From the NCBI GenBank assembly GCA_031266555.1, contig JAISAU010000010.1:1-64000 (forward strand): 64,000 bases of DNA. The letters are read 5' to 3'. Of this stretch, positions 1 to 9,207 are shown one piece after another; position 1 is the first letter of the stretch; every line of letters starts with the position of its first letter. Origin of the DNA: Campylobacteraceae bacterium (GTDB taxonomy: Bacteria; Campylobacterota; Campylobacteria; Campylobacterales; Campylobacteraceae). The notes under the pieces were generated by a model. The model saw only the letters and a list, made by a program, of their open reading frames with translations. It had not been told where the DNA came from and did no database searches. The position numbers and the translations under genes were made by a program.

Positions 1-1
1 A

Positions 2-190
2 GAACTCGCAAAAACAGGAAATATTCAAGCACAGCAAAGTTTGGCGCATTTGTATAAATTTGGAGAAATTTCCGCTTATACGGGAGAAGTATTTGTAGAG
101 CGTAATATAACAAAATCAGAATATTGGGTTAAAGTCGCCGAATGTACAAGGCAAAGCAGAAATAATCAAAAGTGTTTGAATATAGAGTAA
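2..190 (+). CDS. Sel1-repeat protein, C-terminal end (cut by window edge)
   Basis: An open frame from base 2 to a TAA at 188-190 encodes the last 62 residues of a protein whose start lies left of the window. The segment GNIQAQQSLAHLYKFGE, followed by a KSEYWVKVAE stretch, has the A..LG.LY.G / A..W..KAA spacing of Sel1-like tetratricopeptide repeats. Such proteins are usually periplasmic in this phylum and mediate protein-protein contacts. The TAA overlaps the ATG of the RHS remnant (TAATG). The Sel1 assignment is from pattern; the rest of the gene is unseen. Confidence 0.5.
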   Translation, partial: ELAKTGNIQAQQSLAHLYKFGEISAYTGEVFVERNITKSEYWVKVAECTRQSRNNQKCLNIE

Positions 191-363
191 TGACCTCCAC
201 AAATCTCTCACTCATTCCTAACTCCAGACTTACCAAACAATCCCAAGGAACAAACAGTATTTCTTATATGTACAACCAAAAAGGAAACGTACAAAGTATT
301 AAAGACGCTAAAGGACAAATAACTTCATACGAATATGATATGTTGGAATTATTTTCGCATTAA
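190..363 (+). pseudogene. RHS/YD-repeat protein remnant
   Basis: About 57 residues starting at ATG 190. They contain TNSISYMYNQKGNVQSIKDA followed by KGQITSYEYD, a textbook YD repeat of RHS-family shell proteins, which enclose polymorphic toxins. Homology stops after YEYD and the frame ends at TAA 361-363. Full RHS proteins exceed 1000 residues, so this is a fragment joined directly to the Sel1 gene end. I expect it to be non-functional. It marks the left edge as former polymorphic-toxin territory. Confidence 0.65.
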
Positions 364-878
364 GATAGTTCAAAAGTTCCAATAAAGAAGTGAAAAATTA
401 CTGCGATTTAGATTTGAAGATTAACTGCGCCAAATAGCCAATTATCTCAAAACCAAAACAGAAAGCCTGCGATTTATAATATGGTTTATTAGCTTGGCGT
501 TTTTTAAAAGATATGGAAAGTTTTTAATATAAAGACTATATAAAAATGACTAATAAGATGAAATATAGCAAATAGTACGCGGTTAAATACCAAAAAGCAT
601 AAAATTTAATAAATAGCATTATGGCAAGTTAAAAAATAAGACAAATCATTCAAAATGACCTTCGATGACGATTTATTATTTTTAATTTATTTGTTAACTT
701 TGCTAAATTTTAAAAATATATCAATATAAAAATAATAAAGACTTTCTTTAATCTTATTATGATTAAATATAAATATCTTAACACAGGAGTTGCTTATGGG
801 TAAAACTTGAATTGAGTGTCTACGGATCTAATCCTAAATTACTGAATAAATGTTCAGCGCATTCTAAAAGGATAAAAA
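364..878. other. Degenerate AT-rich gap
   Basis: No supportable gene. Frames are broken and AT-rich, consistent with decay after the RHS remnant. At 785-809 there is a good ribosome site (CAGGAG) before ATG 796, but this reads only four codons (MGKT, then TGA). The downstream beta-helix gene also starts MGK, so the short frame may be a relic of a duplicated gene start or a leader. Confidence 0.4.
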
Positions 879-1607
879 ATGGGCAAGCAATTAGATATAA
901 CTGTTACAGTTGGGTCAAATGGGGATTATCAAAAGATAAGCGATGCGTTAACTTATTTAAGAACTTTGATGCACAAAAACATAAGGGCGACTATAAAACT
1001 TTTATCAGGTTTTGTTGTGAGTGAGCAAGTTGTGGTTGATAACGATAATTTTGGCTGGGTTAGAATTGAAGGTGAAGATGATTATACCACAGGTACGCAC
1101 ACTTTTGGAGCACATCAGCCTCTTTTTTTGGCTACAAATAATTCGGTATTTCCAGTTATAGCCCAATCATTCTATATCAATTCAGGCACAAATGGCGTAA
1201 TTATGAATGTTACCGGTAATAGCTCAGCACGCATAGAAGAGGGAATAACTCTTAAAAATACAGGAAATCTCTCAATAGGAATAAATGTTTTGCAAAATTC
1301 ATTTTTATATGCACGAAATATAACAGTAGAAGTCAGCACATTTCCTATAAGGGCGTATTCAGCTAGCTCTGTATATGCTGAAAATTGTACGCTTAGCCAT
1401 ACTTATACCGGTAGCACTTGGAATGCCATAGAAATATATGATGGCTCACTTTACAATATGATGTATAGTGTAATAGACAATCGTAGCTCAGCTCCGGATC
1501 TATTTCTTGAAAGAGGAGCTCAAGTAATAGCTGTAGGCACTACTTTGACAAAGCCTTTACCACAGGCGGCAAATACTGTAACTGCAAATGGCATTATCTA
1601 CAGATAG
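879..1607 (+). CDS. Right-handed beta-helix protein (tail-fibre / pectate-lyase fold)
   Basis: 242 residues, ATG 879 preceded by AAAGGATAAAAA. The N-terminus (ITVTVGSNGDYQKISDAL, then an IRATIKLLSGFVVSEQVVV stretch) matches the opening of pectin-lyase-fold domains in phage tail proteins and bacterial surface proteins. The remainder is a run of short strands with N/G/S turns typical of a parallel beta-helix. No signal peptide or membrane segment is visible, so it is not an ordinary secreted enzyme. It ends just before a strong terminator. It stands alone between an RHS remnant and htpG with no other phage genes, so it may be a leftover of a prophage or toxin locus. Fold call fairly firm; function unknown. 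Confidence 0.6.
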   Translation: MGKQLDITVTVGSNGDYQKISDALTYLRTLMHKNIRATIKLLSGFVVSEQVVVDNDNFGWVRIEGEDDYTTGTHTFGAHQPLFLATNNSVFPVIAQSFYINSGTNGVIMNVTGNSSARIEEGITLKNTGNLSIGINVLQNSFLYARNITVEVSTFPIRAYSASSVYAENCTLSHTYTGSTWNAIEIYDGSLYNMMYSVIDNRSSAPDLFLERGAQVIAVGTTLTKPLPQAANTVTANGIIYR

Positions 1608-1611
1608 CCGG

Positions 1612-1641
1612 ATTGGAGGGTAAATAGCCCTCCAATTTTAT
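1612..1641 (+). terminator. Rho-independent terminator after the beta-helix gene
   Basis: Perfect 9-bp stem ATTGGAGGG / CCCTCCAAT (1612-1620 with 1628-1636), 7-base loop, followed by TTTATAT. It begins 5 bases after the stop codon. Confidence 0.8.
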
Positions 1642-2151
1642 ATACTTAAAGCTTATTTGGCTAAATTGTTTTAAGTGGGAATAATTTGATAAAAATACCT
1701 ATTTTACCAAAAGTGTAATATTAATAAAAATTGGAAAACCAAAAATAATAAAACTAAAAACATTACGTCACCCTAGAAATGGCATATTATAAGTATGGAC
1801 ATGATAGTGAAAAGTCATAAATTGGCAAGAAAATAAAAAAACACAATGATATTTTATATTTGATGTGAGAAGATATGGTCGAAATAATAATACAAGCTTT
1901 GTATAGTCCAACAGAATACATGAAGAATCATTTGACTTTTTGGATATAAAAAAAGGTAAGATGAAAAATAAAAAAGATTAGAGCCAGGACTGTGGAGTTT
2001 GCACCCAACTTAATTTTAAAATCATGTCTCTTTATTAATGCGGTTTAGCGAGATTGTCGATACTTAGTTCCGAATTTAATATGATTTTCACAAAAAACTT
2101 ATTTTTATGGCAAATATAACAGTAGCAATTTTTATGGAATAGAGATACTTA
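1642..2151. other. Gene-free gap
   Basis: About 500 bases with no frame I can support on either strand. The sequence is AT-rich with frequent stops in all frames. No RNA gene or repeat recognised. Confidence 0.4.
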
Positions 2152-2182
2152 AAACTCCTCGGCTTTACAAGCTGAGGAGTTT
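2152..2182. terminator. Hairpin downstream of htpG
   Basis: 12-bp stem AAACTCCTCGGC / GCTGAGGAGTTT with one G-T wobble, 7-base loop, lying 10 bases beyond the htpG stop. T-rich sequence (TTGTGTTTTT) follows on the + strand only, so it terminates rightward transcription best and may act for htpG as a 3' stem. Confidence 0.55.
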
Positions 2183-2191
2183 CTTGTGTTT

Positions 2192-4066
2192 TTAAAATGA
2201 TTTTGCTATAAGTTTATTTAATCTTTTTGCAAATCCTGCCGCGTCGTCTATTTTCATTCCTTCTTGCATTTTAGCTTGGTCTAAAAGCAAAAAGCTGATA
2301 TCGTATAGCGTTGCTTGGTCGTCAAGAGTTGATAATTTTTGTAAAATCTCGTGATTTGGATTTATCTCAAGTATCGGTTTTACGCTTGGCAAATTATTTT
2401 GTCCCATCTGTTTTAACATTTGCTGCATTTGAAAATCAGGGTCGTTTTTGTCGTATATCAAACAAGACGGCGAGTCGCTTAGCCTTGAAGATATTTTGAC
2501 ATCTTTCACCTCATCTTTTAGTATCTCTTTCATCTTTACAAGCAAAGGAGCGAATTTATCTTCTTGCTCTTTTGTCTCCTCTTTATCACTTTTAATCTCT
2601 TCGTCAATATCAGAATGATTTACAGGTTTTAGCGGAATTTTATCATATTCAAAAACTGTTGGCATAACTATAGCGTCCACCTCTTCATCAAGCAATAAAA
2701 CTTCAATATCTTGTTTTTTAAATTGCTCTATCAAAGGTGAGTTTTTAAGCATCGCCTCATTTTCACCCGTTATATAGTAAATACTTTTTTGCCCCTCTTT
2801 CATACCTTCTTTGTACTCTTTTAAGCTCACAAGAGTATCTTTTTTGTTAGATTTGAAAAGCATCAAATCCAAAAGCGCTTCTTTATTTTCATAGTCGCTA
2901 TAAAGTCCCTCTTTGAGTACTTTGCCAAATATTTTGAAAAATTCAATATATTTTTCTTTATCGCTTTCCTTTAATTTACCAAGTTCGCTCAAAATCTTTT
3001 TTACGGAAGCTTTTTTTATAGACGAGAGAGTTCTATTTTGTTGTAAAATCTCGCGACTAACGTTAAGCGGCAAATCCTCAGCGTCTATAATGCCTCTGAT
3101 GAAACGCAAATATGTCGGCATAAGCTCTTTATCGTCGTCGGTTATGAAAACTCTTTTGACATATAGTTTAATGCCCGGTTGATAATCTACTCTAAATAGG
3201 TCAAACGGCGCATTTTTTGGTATATAAAAAAGCGTAGTGTATTCAAGCGTTCCTTCTGCTTTCGTGTGAATCCATAAAAGCGGGTCTGTGCTATCATGTG
3301 AAATTTGTTTATAAAAATCTTTATACTCGTCGTCTTTTATAGATGATTTTGGCAACCTCCAAAGCGCCGAGGCTTTGTTTATTTGAGTATGCTTTATCTC
3401 TGTCGTTCCCTCTTTGCCTTCTTCTTTGCTTGGAATATACTCCTCTTTGTCCATATAGATGCCAAACGGGATATGATTTGAGTATTTTTTGATTATAGAT
3501 TCTAATCTATAAGTTTCTAAAAATTCGCTCTCGTCTTTTTTGATATGCAAGGTGATAGACGTTCCGTGAAACTCTTTTTTTGCTTTTTTGATACTATAGT
3601 CGCTGTCCGCGCTGCTACTCCATAGATATGCGTCTTCTTCAAGCGCTTTTTTAGTTAGAACCTCTATTTTATCCGCGACCATAAAAGCGGAGTAAAATCC
3701 AACGCCAAATTGTCCTATTAAAGAAGAGTCTTTTTTGGCGTCTCCGCTAAGTTTTTCAACAAACGATTTTGTGCCGCTTTTAGCGATAGTGCCAAGATTG
3801 TTTATCAAATCTTCCTCATTCATGCCTATACCGTTATCTTCAATCGTTAATGTACTTGCTTTTTTATCTACTGAGATAGTGATTTTGGGCTCATACTTTA
3901 AGTTTTTATAATCTTCGTTTGTCAAAGATAGATAATTTAACTTATCAAGCGCGTCGGAAGCGTTTGAGATAAGTTCTCTTAAGAAAATCTCTTTATTTGA
4001 GTATAAAGAGTGGATCATGAGATTTAGAAGTTGCGAAACTTCCGTTTGAAATTTGTGTTTAGCCAT
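2192..4066 (-). CDS. htpG: Chaperone HtpG (bacterial Hsp90)
   Basis: 624 residues, the usual length. ATP-dependent cytosolic dimeric chaperone. GHKL ATPase motifs are in order: [13 protein letters not shown] near residues 31-44, DNGIGM near 79, [13 protein letters not shown] near 119. The middle domain ([10 protein letters not shown] near 340) and C-terminal dimerisation domain follow. ATG 4066 has GGAGAA seven bases upstream. It is followed rightward by plsC and the pur operon as in Campylobacter jejuni. A 117-base AT-rich gap to plsC could hold its own promoter. Confidence 0.97.
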   Translation of the reverse strand: MAKHKFQTEVSQLLNLMIHSLYSNKEIFLRELISNASDALDKLNYLSLTNEDYKNLKYEPKITISVDKKASTLTIEDNGIGMNEEDLINNLGTIAKSGTKSFVEKLSGDAKKDSSLIGQFGVGFYSAFMVADKIEVLTKKALEEDAYLWSSSADSDYSIKKAKKEFHGTSITLHIKKDESEFLETYRLESIIKKYSNHIPFGIYMDKEEYIPSKEEGKEGTTEIKHTQINKASALWRLPKSSIKDDEYKDFYKQISHDSTDPLLWIHTKAEGTLEYTTLFYIPKNAPFDLFRVDYQPGIKLYVKRVFITDDDKELMPTYLRFIRGIIDAEDLPLNVSREILQQNRTLSSIKKASVKKILSELGKLKESDKEKYIEFFKIFGKVLKEGLYSDYENKEALLDLMLFKSNKKDTLVSLKEYKEGMKEGQKSIYYITGENEAMLKNSPLIEQFKKQDIEVLLLDEEVDAIVMPTVFEYDKIPLKPVNHSDIDEEIKSDKEETKEQEDKFAPLLVKMKEILKDEVKDVKISSRLSDSPSCLIYDKNDPDFQMQQMLKQMGQNNLPSVKPILEINPNHEILQKLSTLDDQATLYDISFLLLDQAKMQEGMKIDDAAGFAKRLNKLIAKSF

Positions 4067-4183
4067 CTGTTTCTCCTGTAATTAGTTTTTTACATTTTTG
4101 TATTTTAAAATTGAGACCATCAAATAAAATCATTATTTTAAAAAATTTTGCTTTATATAAAAATAAAAATGCAAAGATTGTTT

Positions 4184-4876
4184 TTATTTTATATTTTTCA
4201 ATAAAGTTGTTAACTCTTTTTGCATATTAGCATGCATATTTTCATACCATTTATCATCGTCCTTAGGGTTAATTGACGGCAAAAAAGTTACTGCCGCTTC
4301 GCCGCTATGAACGCTAAAATTTTGCGAGTCGAAAATGTGTCTGGCATTTGCTATAACGATTGGTTGAACCGTAAGATTAAGTTTTTCGGCGATAATTTTC
4401 GCGCCAACTTGAAATTTCAACAGTTTTTCGCCTTTGCCTCTTGTGCCTTCGGGAAATATTACGGCAAGACGCCCGTTTTCTACTCGGTTTTTAACGTCTT
4501 TTAAAAGTTTTACTATAGCTCTTTTATCGCCTCTATTTACACAAATCATATTTGAAAGCTTTACGCTTTGAGATAGAAGAAAGATGTCAAATATCTCTTT
4601 TTTGGCTACCCACGCTGTATCTTTGTCTTTTTCTAAAATCGCCTCAATGATAACTATATCCAATATACTTTGATGATTTATGACAAGTAGTTTTGCTTTA
4701 TCGTCGAGAGAGCCTTGAACTTTTATCTTAAATCCAACAATAAATCGCTGCGAATTAGCCCATATTTTTCTCACAATTCGATTTTTTTTTCTAAAAAAGA
4801 ACATAAATATAATGGTTATAATAATAGTGAAAATGAAAATTGCCGCCGTCAAAACGGCTCTAATTTTTTGTAACAT
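4184..4876 (-). CDS. plsC: 1-acyl-sn-glycerol-3-phosphate acyltransferase
   Basis: 230 residues. Inner-membrane enzyme that acylates lysophosphatidic acid to phosphatidic acid in phospholipid synthesis. One N-terminal membrane segment (about 5-28). Acyltransferase motif I NHQSILD (H-x4-D) near residue 66 and motif III FPEGTRG near 142 are both intact. The start overlaps the end of the upstream SH3 gene by 17 bases, so the two are co-transcribed. Same position as in C. jejuni. Confidence 0.93.
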   Translation of the reverse strand: MLQKIRAVLTAAIFIFTIIITIIFMFFFRKKNRIVRKIWANSQRFIVGFKIKVQGSLDDKAKLLVINHQSILDIVIIEAILEKDKDTAWVAKKEIFDIFLLSQSVKLSNMICVNRGDKRAIVKLLKDVKNRVENGRLAVIFPEGTRGKGEKLLKFQVGAKIIAEKLNLTVQPIVIANARHIFDSQNFSVHSGEAAVTFLPSINPKDDDKWYENMHANMQKELTTLLKNIK

Positions 4877-5969
4877 TCTCTTCTTTTACCCAGCCGATAC
4901 GTCCGCTTGGCAGTAAAATTTTGATATATCCGTTTTTGCTTGATAGTTTTTCAACTTCAAGCTCGCCTTCGGTTACATGAAAAATAGATGACTTTTCAGT
5001 GGGCAAAACACGTATTGACGTGTCTGAATGAATACTGACCTTATTAAAAGGATTATTCGCATAAAACAGATATATAGCGGCCAAAATCGCTGCCAAAAGA
5101 ACAATCTTATATCTTTTGTATATAAAAATAATTATTGAAGAGATAAAAATAATACCAAAAAGTATATCTTTATAGAGTTTGAATTTACTCTCTTTAGGAT
5201 TTAAATCCGTATGAGTGCTGACATCGTCGCTCTTTACATGTAGAGGAATATTTATAGTCTGAAAGTCGCGGCTTTTTGTATTAAAATACGTAAATTCCAA
5301 TGTTTGAACGTAATTTGGGATAATGATGTCGTATTCAATGTATTGGAGCGCTATACTGTCTTTAAAAGTATCTATCGAACCGTTGGTATAATTTTTGAGT
5401 TTAAAATCTTTCAAATTGCTATAAGTTGCTTCCATCTCAATAGCTACTACCAGAGATTTGTCGTCAAATTTATTTGTTATCTCGTTTTTTACGACAAAAG
5501 ATTGCGCTAAGACGCCTGAAAATTTAGCTCCTCCATTTATCGCGATTGTCTCTATTCGCGCGCCTTCAATTTCACTGCTATCTAAAGAAACGCCCTCATA
5601 ATTTATAAGTTCAACTGAAAAGTTTGGCAGTTTAGATGATGGTTTGAGAGCTTGCAAATAAAAAGTATTTGTGAATAATTGATTGTTTAAATCGTGTACC
5701 CATTCGCTTTTTGGATTTAAAATACGAAAATTTGTGTTATTAGTCGTATGGGTCGTGATTTTATCAAAATCATCGCGCGTTATGATGGCTTTCATCGTTA
5801 CAGGAAAAATTTCTCCCACATAAACAAGAGACGGCGCATTTTCATAAGATAAAAAAATTGATTGAGAATATGGGTCTTCTTCTTGCTCTGTTTGGATAGG
5901 CAAATCGTCTGATATTTGAGCAAATGCGCTCCAAAACAGACATAATAAAAGACTTATCGTTTTTTTCAT
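4860..5969 (-). CDS. Secreted/membrane protein with C-terminal SH3 domain
   Basis: 369 residues. Signal peptide MKKTISLLLCLFWSAFA, a long beta-rich periplasmic region, two closely spaced hydrophobic segments near 265-305 (ILFGIIFISSIIIFIYK; VLLAAILAAIYLFY), then a bacterial SH3 domain (SIRVLPTEKSSIFHVTEGE to GRIGWVKEENV). The layout resembles BatD-like proteins; the same slot between purQ and plsC is occupied by an uncharacterised periplasmic protein in C. jejuni. The start overlaps the purQ stop by 4 bases. Likely an envelope protein, perhaps binding peptidoglycan through SH3; role unknown. Confidence 0.75.
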   Translation of the reverse strand: MKKTISLLLCLFWSAFAQISDDLPIQTEQEEDPYSQSIFLSYENAPSLVYVGEIFPVTMKAIITRDDFDKITTHTTNNTNFRILNPKSEWVHDLNNQLFTNTFYLQALKPSSKLPNFSVELINYEGVSLDSSEIEGARIETIAINGGAKFSGVLAQSFVVKNEITNKFDDKSLVVAIEMEATYSNLKDFKLKNYTNGSIDTFKDSIALQYIEYDIIIPNYVQTLEFTYFNTKSRDFQTINIPLHVKSDDVSTHTDLNPKESKFKLYKDILFGIIFISSIIIFIYKRYKIVLLAAILAAIYLFYANNPFNKVSIHSDTSIRVLPTEKSSIFHVTEGELEVEKLSSKNGYIKILLPSGRIGWVKEENVTKN

Positions 5970-6643
5970 GCGCTTTTTATAAATCCTTGAAGCATTTTTA
6001 CGCCGTCGTCACTTCCTAAAAGTTTTTCTACGGCTCGTTCTGGGTGAGGCATAAGTCCAAAAATATTTCTGTTTTTATTGCAAATTCCAGCGATACTCTC
6101 AATGGAACCGTTGGGATTATCACAGTTGCCGTTTTTATCGCAATAATTTAATAGTATTTGATTGTTATTTTTAAGCTCTTTTAAACCTTCGTCGTCAATA
6201 AAATAGTTTCCTTCTCCATGCGCTATAGGAATATTTAAAATATCGCCAACATCAAAGCGTCTCAAAAAGGCATTATCGTTATTTACGACTTTTAAGCGTT
6301 GATACTTTGATACAAAATGAACATTTTCGTTTTTTATCATAGCGCCGGGTAATAATTTTAATTCAAGTAGTATCTGAAATCCGTTGCAAATACCAAGCAC
6401 AAGCCCGCCGTTATTTGCGAAATTTATCACATCTTTCATGATCGGAGCGAACTTCGCGATTGCCGCGCATCTTAAATAATCCCCATAGCTAAAACCGCCC
6501 GGAAGTACGACAATATCAATATCTTTTGGCAATTTTTCTTCTTTATGCCAAAGCATAACGACATCTTGTCCTAAAAGTTCAAACGCATATTTTGTGTCAT
6601 TTTCACAATTTGTTCCGGGATATACGATAATAGCCGCTTTCAT
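5966..6643 (-). CDS. purQ: Phosphoribosylformylglycinamidine synthase, glutaminase subunit
   Basis: 225 residues, normal for stand-alone PurQ. It releases ammonia from glutamine for the FGAR-to-FGAM step with PurL and PurS. Class-I glutaminase features: nucleophile Cys in GICNGFQ near residue 86 and the His-Glu pair in MPHPERAVE near the C-terminus. Its ATG overlaps the purS stop by one base. The purL partner is at 19433, on the other strand. Confidence 0.97.
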   Translation of the reverse strand: MKAAIIVYPGTNCENDTKYAFELLGQDVVMLWHKEEKLPKDIDIVVLPGGFSYGDYLRCAAIAKFAPIMKDVINFANNGGLVLGICNGFQILLELKLLPGAMIKNENVHFVSKYQRLKVVNNDNAFLRRFDVGDILNIPIAHGEGNYFIDDEGLKELKNNNQILLNYCDKNGNCDNPNGSIESIAGICNKNRNIFGLMPHPERAVEKLLGSDDGVKMLQGFIKSA

Positions 6644-6882
6644 TATTTAAGCTCAATTTCATAATCTTCTATTACGGTATTAGCAAGCAACTCTTCACAC
6701 ATAAGCTCAGCCATTTTTTTTGCTTTTTCTTTGTCAGATTCTTTTACATGTAAGACTATTTGCTTGCCTATTCTCACATTTTCAACTTCATTAAATCCTA
6801 AAGAAGTAAGCGCATGATGAATAGCTTTGCCTTGCGGGTCAAGAACGCCTTGTTTTAATCTGATATTTGCTATAACTTTCAT
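6643..6882 (-). CDS. purS: Phosphoribosylformylglycinamidine synthase subunit PurS
   Basis: 79 residues, full length for PurS. It bridges PurQ and the small-type PurL. N-terminal KVIANIRLKQGVLDPQGKAI and the NVRIGKQIVLHV stretch are characteristic. The purS-purQ pair with a separate 732-residue PurL is the Bacillus-type three-subunit arrangement usual in Campylobacterota. Confidence 0.95.
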   Translation of the reverse strand: MKVIANIRLKQGVLDPQGKAIHHALTSLGFNEVENVRIGKQIVLHVKESDKEKAKKMAELMCEELLANTVIEDYEIELK

Positions 6883-6962
6883 TTTTCAACTCTCTAAATA
6901 AAATCAAGTTTTTCAACAAAATATCGCGCTATTTTGGAAAAACTAAAAAATTCAAATCGGTT

Positions 6963-7676
6963 TTAATCTCGTAAAATTCTTTTCAAAACCTCTTCATAAG
7001 CGACTTTTACTTCGCCTATGCCTTGTCTAAATCTATCTTTATCAAGTTTTTCATCCGTTTTCGCGTCCCAAAATCTGCAACTATCCGGACTTATTTCGTC
7101 GGCTAAAAGAATATTTCCATTTTTATCAATGCCAAATTCCACTTTAAAATCCACAAGTTTTAAGTCTCTTTTTGCGAAAAACGGTTTTAAGATATCGTTT
7201 ATTTTTGTTCCGAGTTCTCTTAATTTTTTTAGATCTGCTCTATCTTTTACGATATTTAATATCAAACAGTGTTCATCGTTTACAAGCGGGTCGCCAAGCG
7301 CGTCGTCTTTGTAATAAAACTCGATCAAAGTAAACGGCAATACGGAACCTTCTTTAATGCCAAGTCTTTTTGTCAAAGAACCTGTGGCAATATTTCTTAC
7401 GACAACTTCAATCGGTATGATAGAGACTTTTTTGATAAGTTGCGAGTTTTCATCCAAAGTTTTTACCAAATGCGTTTGTATGCCTTCTTTTATCAAAAGA
7501 TTAAAAAGTTGCGTACTTATTTTGCAATTTAACTCGCCTTTGCCTTTTTCATTACCTTTTTTTTGGGCGTTAAAAGCAGTTAGGTCGTCTTTAAATTCGC
7601 TGATAAGTAACTCTTGGTCGTCCGTAGCGTAAAGCTTTTTACCTTTTCCTTCGTATAAAAGCTCTTTTTTTTGCAT
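6963..7676 (-). CDS. purC: SAICAR synthetase
   Basis: About 237 residues. It joins aspartate to CAIR in purine synthesis. Motifs: [14 protein letters not shown] at the start, the [13 protein letters not shown] substrate region, and [13 protein letters not shown] near 195. I prefer ATG 7676 because AAGGA is seven bases upstream; the in-frame ATG at 7682 lies almost on top of that site. Start is 2 bases after the ctp stop, so the two are translationally linked. Confidence 0.96.
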   Translation of the reverse strand: MQKKELLYEGKGKKLYATDDQELLISEFKDDLTAFNAQKKGNEKGKGELNCKISTQLFNLLIKEGIQTHLVKTLDENSQLIKKVSIIPIEVVVRNIATGSLTKRLGIKEGSVLPFTLIEFYYKDDALGDPLVNDEHCLILNIVKDRADLKKLRELGTKINDILKPFFAKRDLKLVDFKVEFGIDKNGNILLADEISPDSCRFWDAKTDEKLDKDRFRQGIGEVKVAYEEVLKRILRD

Positions 7677-7678
7677 TT

Positions 7679-9013
7679 TCATTCCTTTTGCTGTTTAGCT
7701 GTAATATTTAAAACTTTTATGATATCAACCGCGCTTTTTAGTTGCAAATCTTTAAATAGATCTTCTTGCGATATAGTCTCTTTTTTAACAGATTGTTGTG
7801 TAGCATTGGTATTTGTTTGAACTTTTACAGTTTCATTGTTAGCAACTTTCACAAGCTCGCCTTCCAAATGCTTTTTAAGGTCAACCTCTTTTACTGAAAA
7901 CTCATTTTCATTGTGCGGAACTTCTCCGGAGTATACCGTTATATCAGGAGTTACGCCTAACGCTTGAATAGTCCTGCCGCTTGGCAGATAATATCTTGCT
8001 ATAGTCATTCTGATGGCTTCGGTATCGCTTATAGGAATTATTTGTTGTACGCTTCCTTTGCCAAATGTATTTTCGCCTATAACTATTGCGCGTTTCAAAT
8101 CTTGCAATGCGCCGCTTACTATTTCACTGGCTGACGCGCTGCCGCCATTTACTAAAACAACCATGGAGGCGTCGGAAATAACTCCTTTTTTCGCTTTATA
8201 CTCTTGATCGTCTTTTGGGTCGCGTCCTTTTTGAGACACGATAACGCCTTCATCTACAAACAAATCGGTCAACTCTACAGCTTGTCCGAGCAAACCGCCG
8301 GGATTATTTCTTATATCTAAAATAATGCCCTTTATATCTTTGTGTTTTTTAAAAGCCTCTTCTGTTTTTTCGGCGACATTTTTATCAAAGTTTGTGACTC
8401 TTATATACAAAATATCTTCGCCAACAATTGTTCTGCTGTAAACAGAATCCACTTTTATAATATCTCTTATTATGTCAAACGTTAAGGGTCTATTTTCGCC
8501 TTTTCTTACCACGGTAATAGTAGTTTTTGTTTTCGGTTCGCCGCGCATTAAAGATACCGCGTCGTCAAGCGTCATTCCAATCGTGGATTTATCGTCTATT
8601 TTTAAGATAATATCGCCTGATTTCAGACCGGCTTTATCGGCAGGCGTGTCTTCTATGGGAGCTATAATAGTAACTGCTCCGTCTTTCATCCCTATGGTTA
8701 TGCCAAGTCCGCCGAACTCTCCTTCGGTTTGAACTTTTAAATCTTTAAAACTTTTTTCATCAAGATAAGCCGAGTGAGCGTCAAGGTTCGTAAGAAGTCC
8801 TTCGATAGATTTTTTAACTATCTCATTAATCGTTAAATCATCCACATAATATTGCTCAATTATGCCCAATGCTTTTGAGAATTTAGCTAAAGATTCCAGT
8901 CTGGTTTCGTTATTAGTTTTATTATTATCTTTAGCAAATAGCGAAGTAGCCATAAATGAAGTTGTTAAAATTGTAGCGGCGAATCCTAAAAAAAAGAGTT
9001 TTATACTTTTCAT
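7679..9013 (-). CDS. ctpA: Carboxy-terminal processing protease (S41, PDZ)
   Basis: 444 residues. Periplasmic serine protease. N-terminal signal or anchor segment (about 5-27), PDZ domain near 95-175 (GGLGITIGM ... [10 protein letters not shown]), S41 catalytic domain with the Ser in [15 protein letters not shown] near 296 and the Lys in GKGSVQ near 321. The Thr/Gln/Asn-rich C-terminal tail lacks obvious fold. It heads the purC-purS-purQ-plsC operon and is divergent from clpB across about 195 bases, as in C. jejuni. Confidence 0.94.
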   Translation of the reverse strand: MKSIKLFFLGFAATILTTSFMATSLFAKDNNKTNNETRLESLAKFSKALGIIEQYYVDDLTINEIVKKSIEGLLTNLDAHSAYLDEKSFKDLKVQTEGEFGGLGITIGMKDGAVTIIAPIEDTPADKAGLKSGDIILKIDDKSTIGMTLDDAVSLMRGEPKTKTTITVVRKGENRPLTFDIIRDIIKVDSVYSRTIVGEDILYIRVTNFDKNVAEKTEEAFKKHKDIKGIILDIRNNPGGLLGQAVELTDLFVDEGVIVSQKGRDPKDDQEYKAKKGVISDASMVVLVNGGSASASEIVSGALQDLKRAIVIGENTFGKGSVQQIIPISDTEAIRMTIARYYLPSGRTIQALGVTPDITVYSGEVPHNENEFSVKEVDLKKHLEGELVKVANNETVKVQTNTNATQQSVKKETISQEDLFKDLQLKSAVDIIKVLNITAKQQKE

Positions 9014-9147
9014 AAAATCAGATTTCTCCCATGTAAGTTTTTCAAGAAAAGAATAGGATTATATTTGAAATTCCCTAAAAGTTATGTTAAAAACTGTGTG
9101 AAAGTTTACATGTAGAGGGCAAACTATTACAAAATTTTTGCAATAAT

Positions 9148-9178
9148 CTTGACATAGCAACACTCAATGTTGTATAAT
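9148..9178 (+). promoter_or_regulatory. clpB promoter with HAIR-like HspR operator
   Basis: TTGACA (9149-9154) and TATAAT (9173-9178), 18 bases apart, form a strong sigma-70 promoter ahead of clpB. Overlapping it is CTTGACA-N7-ACTCAAT (9148-9168), which matches the HspR operator HAIR (CTTGAGT-N7-ACTCAAG) at 11 of 14 positions with exact spacing. HspR represses chaperone genes including clpB in Campylobacter and Helicobacter. Promoter seen directly; regulator assignment inferred. Confidence 0.75.
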
Positions 9179-9207
9179 CTTCGATAAGACAAAAGTAAGG
9201 AGAAAAT

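Noticed and set aside
172-189. GTG 172 as start of the RHS fragment
   Set aside because: It lies inside the Sel1 coding end; ATG 190, overlapping the Sel1 stop, is the simpler boundary, and the fragment is decayed anyway.
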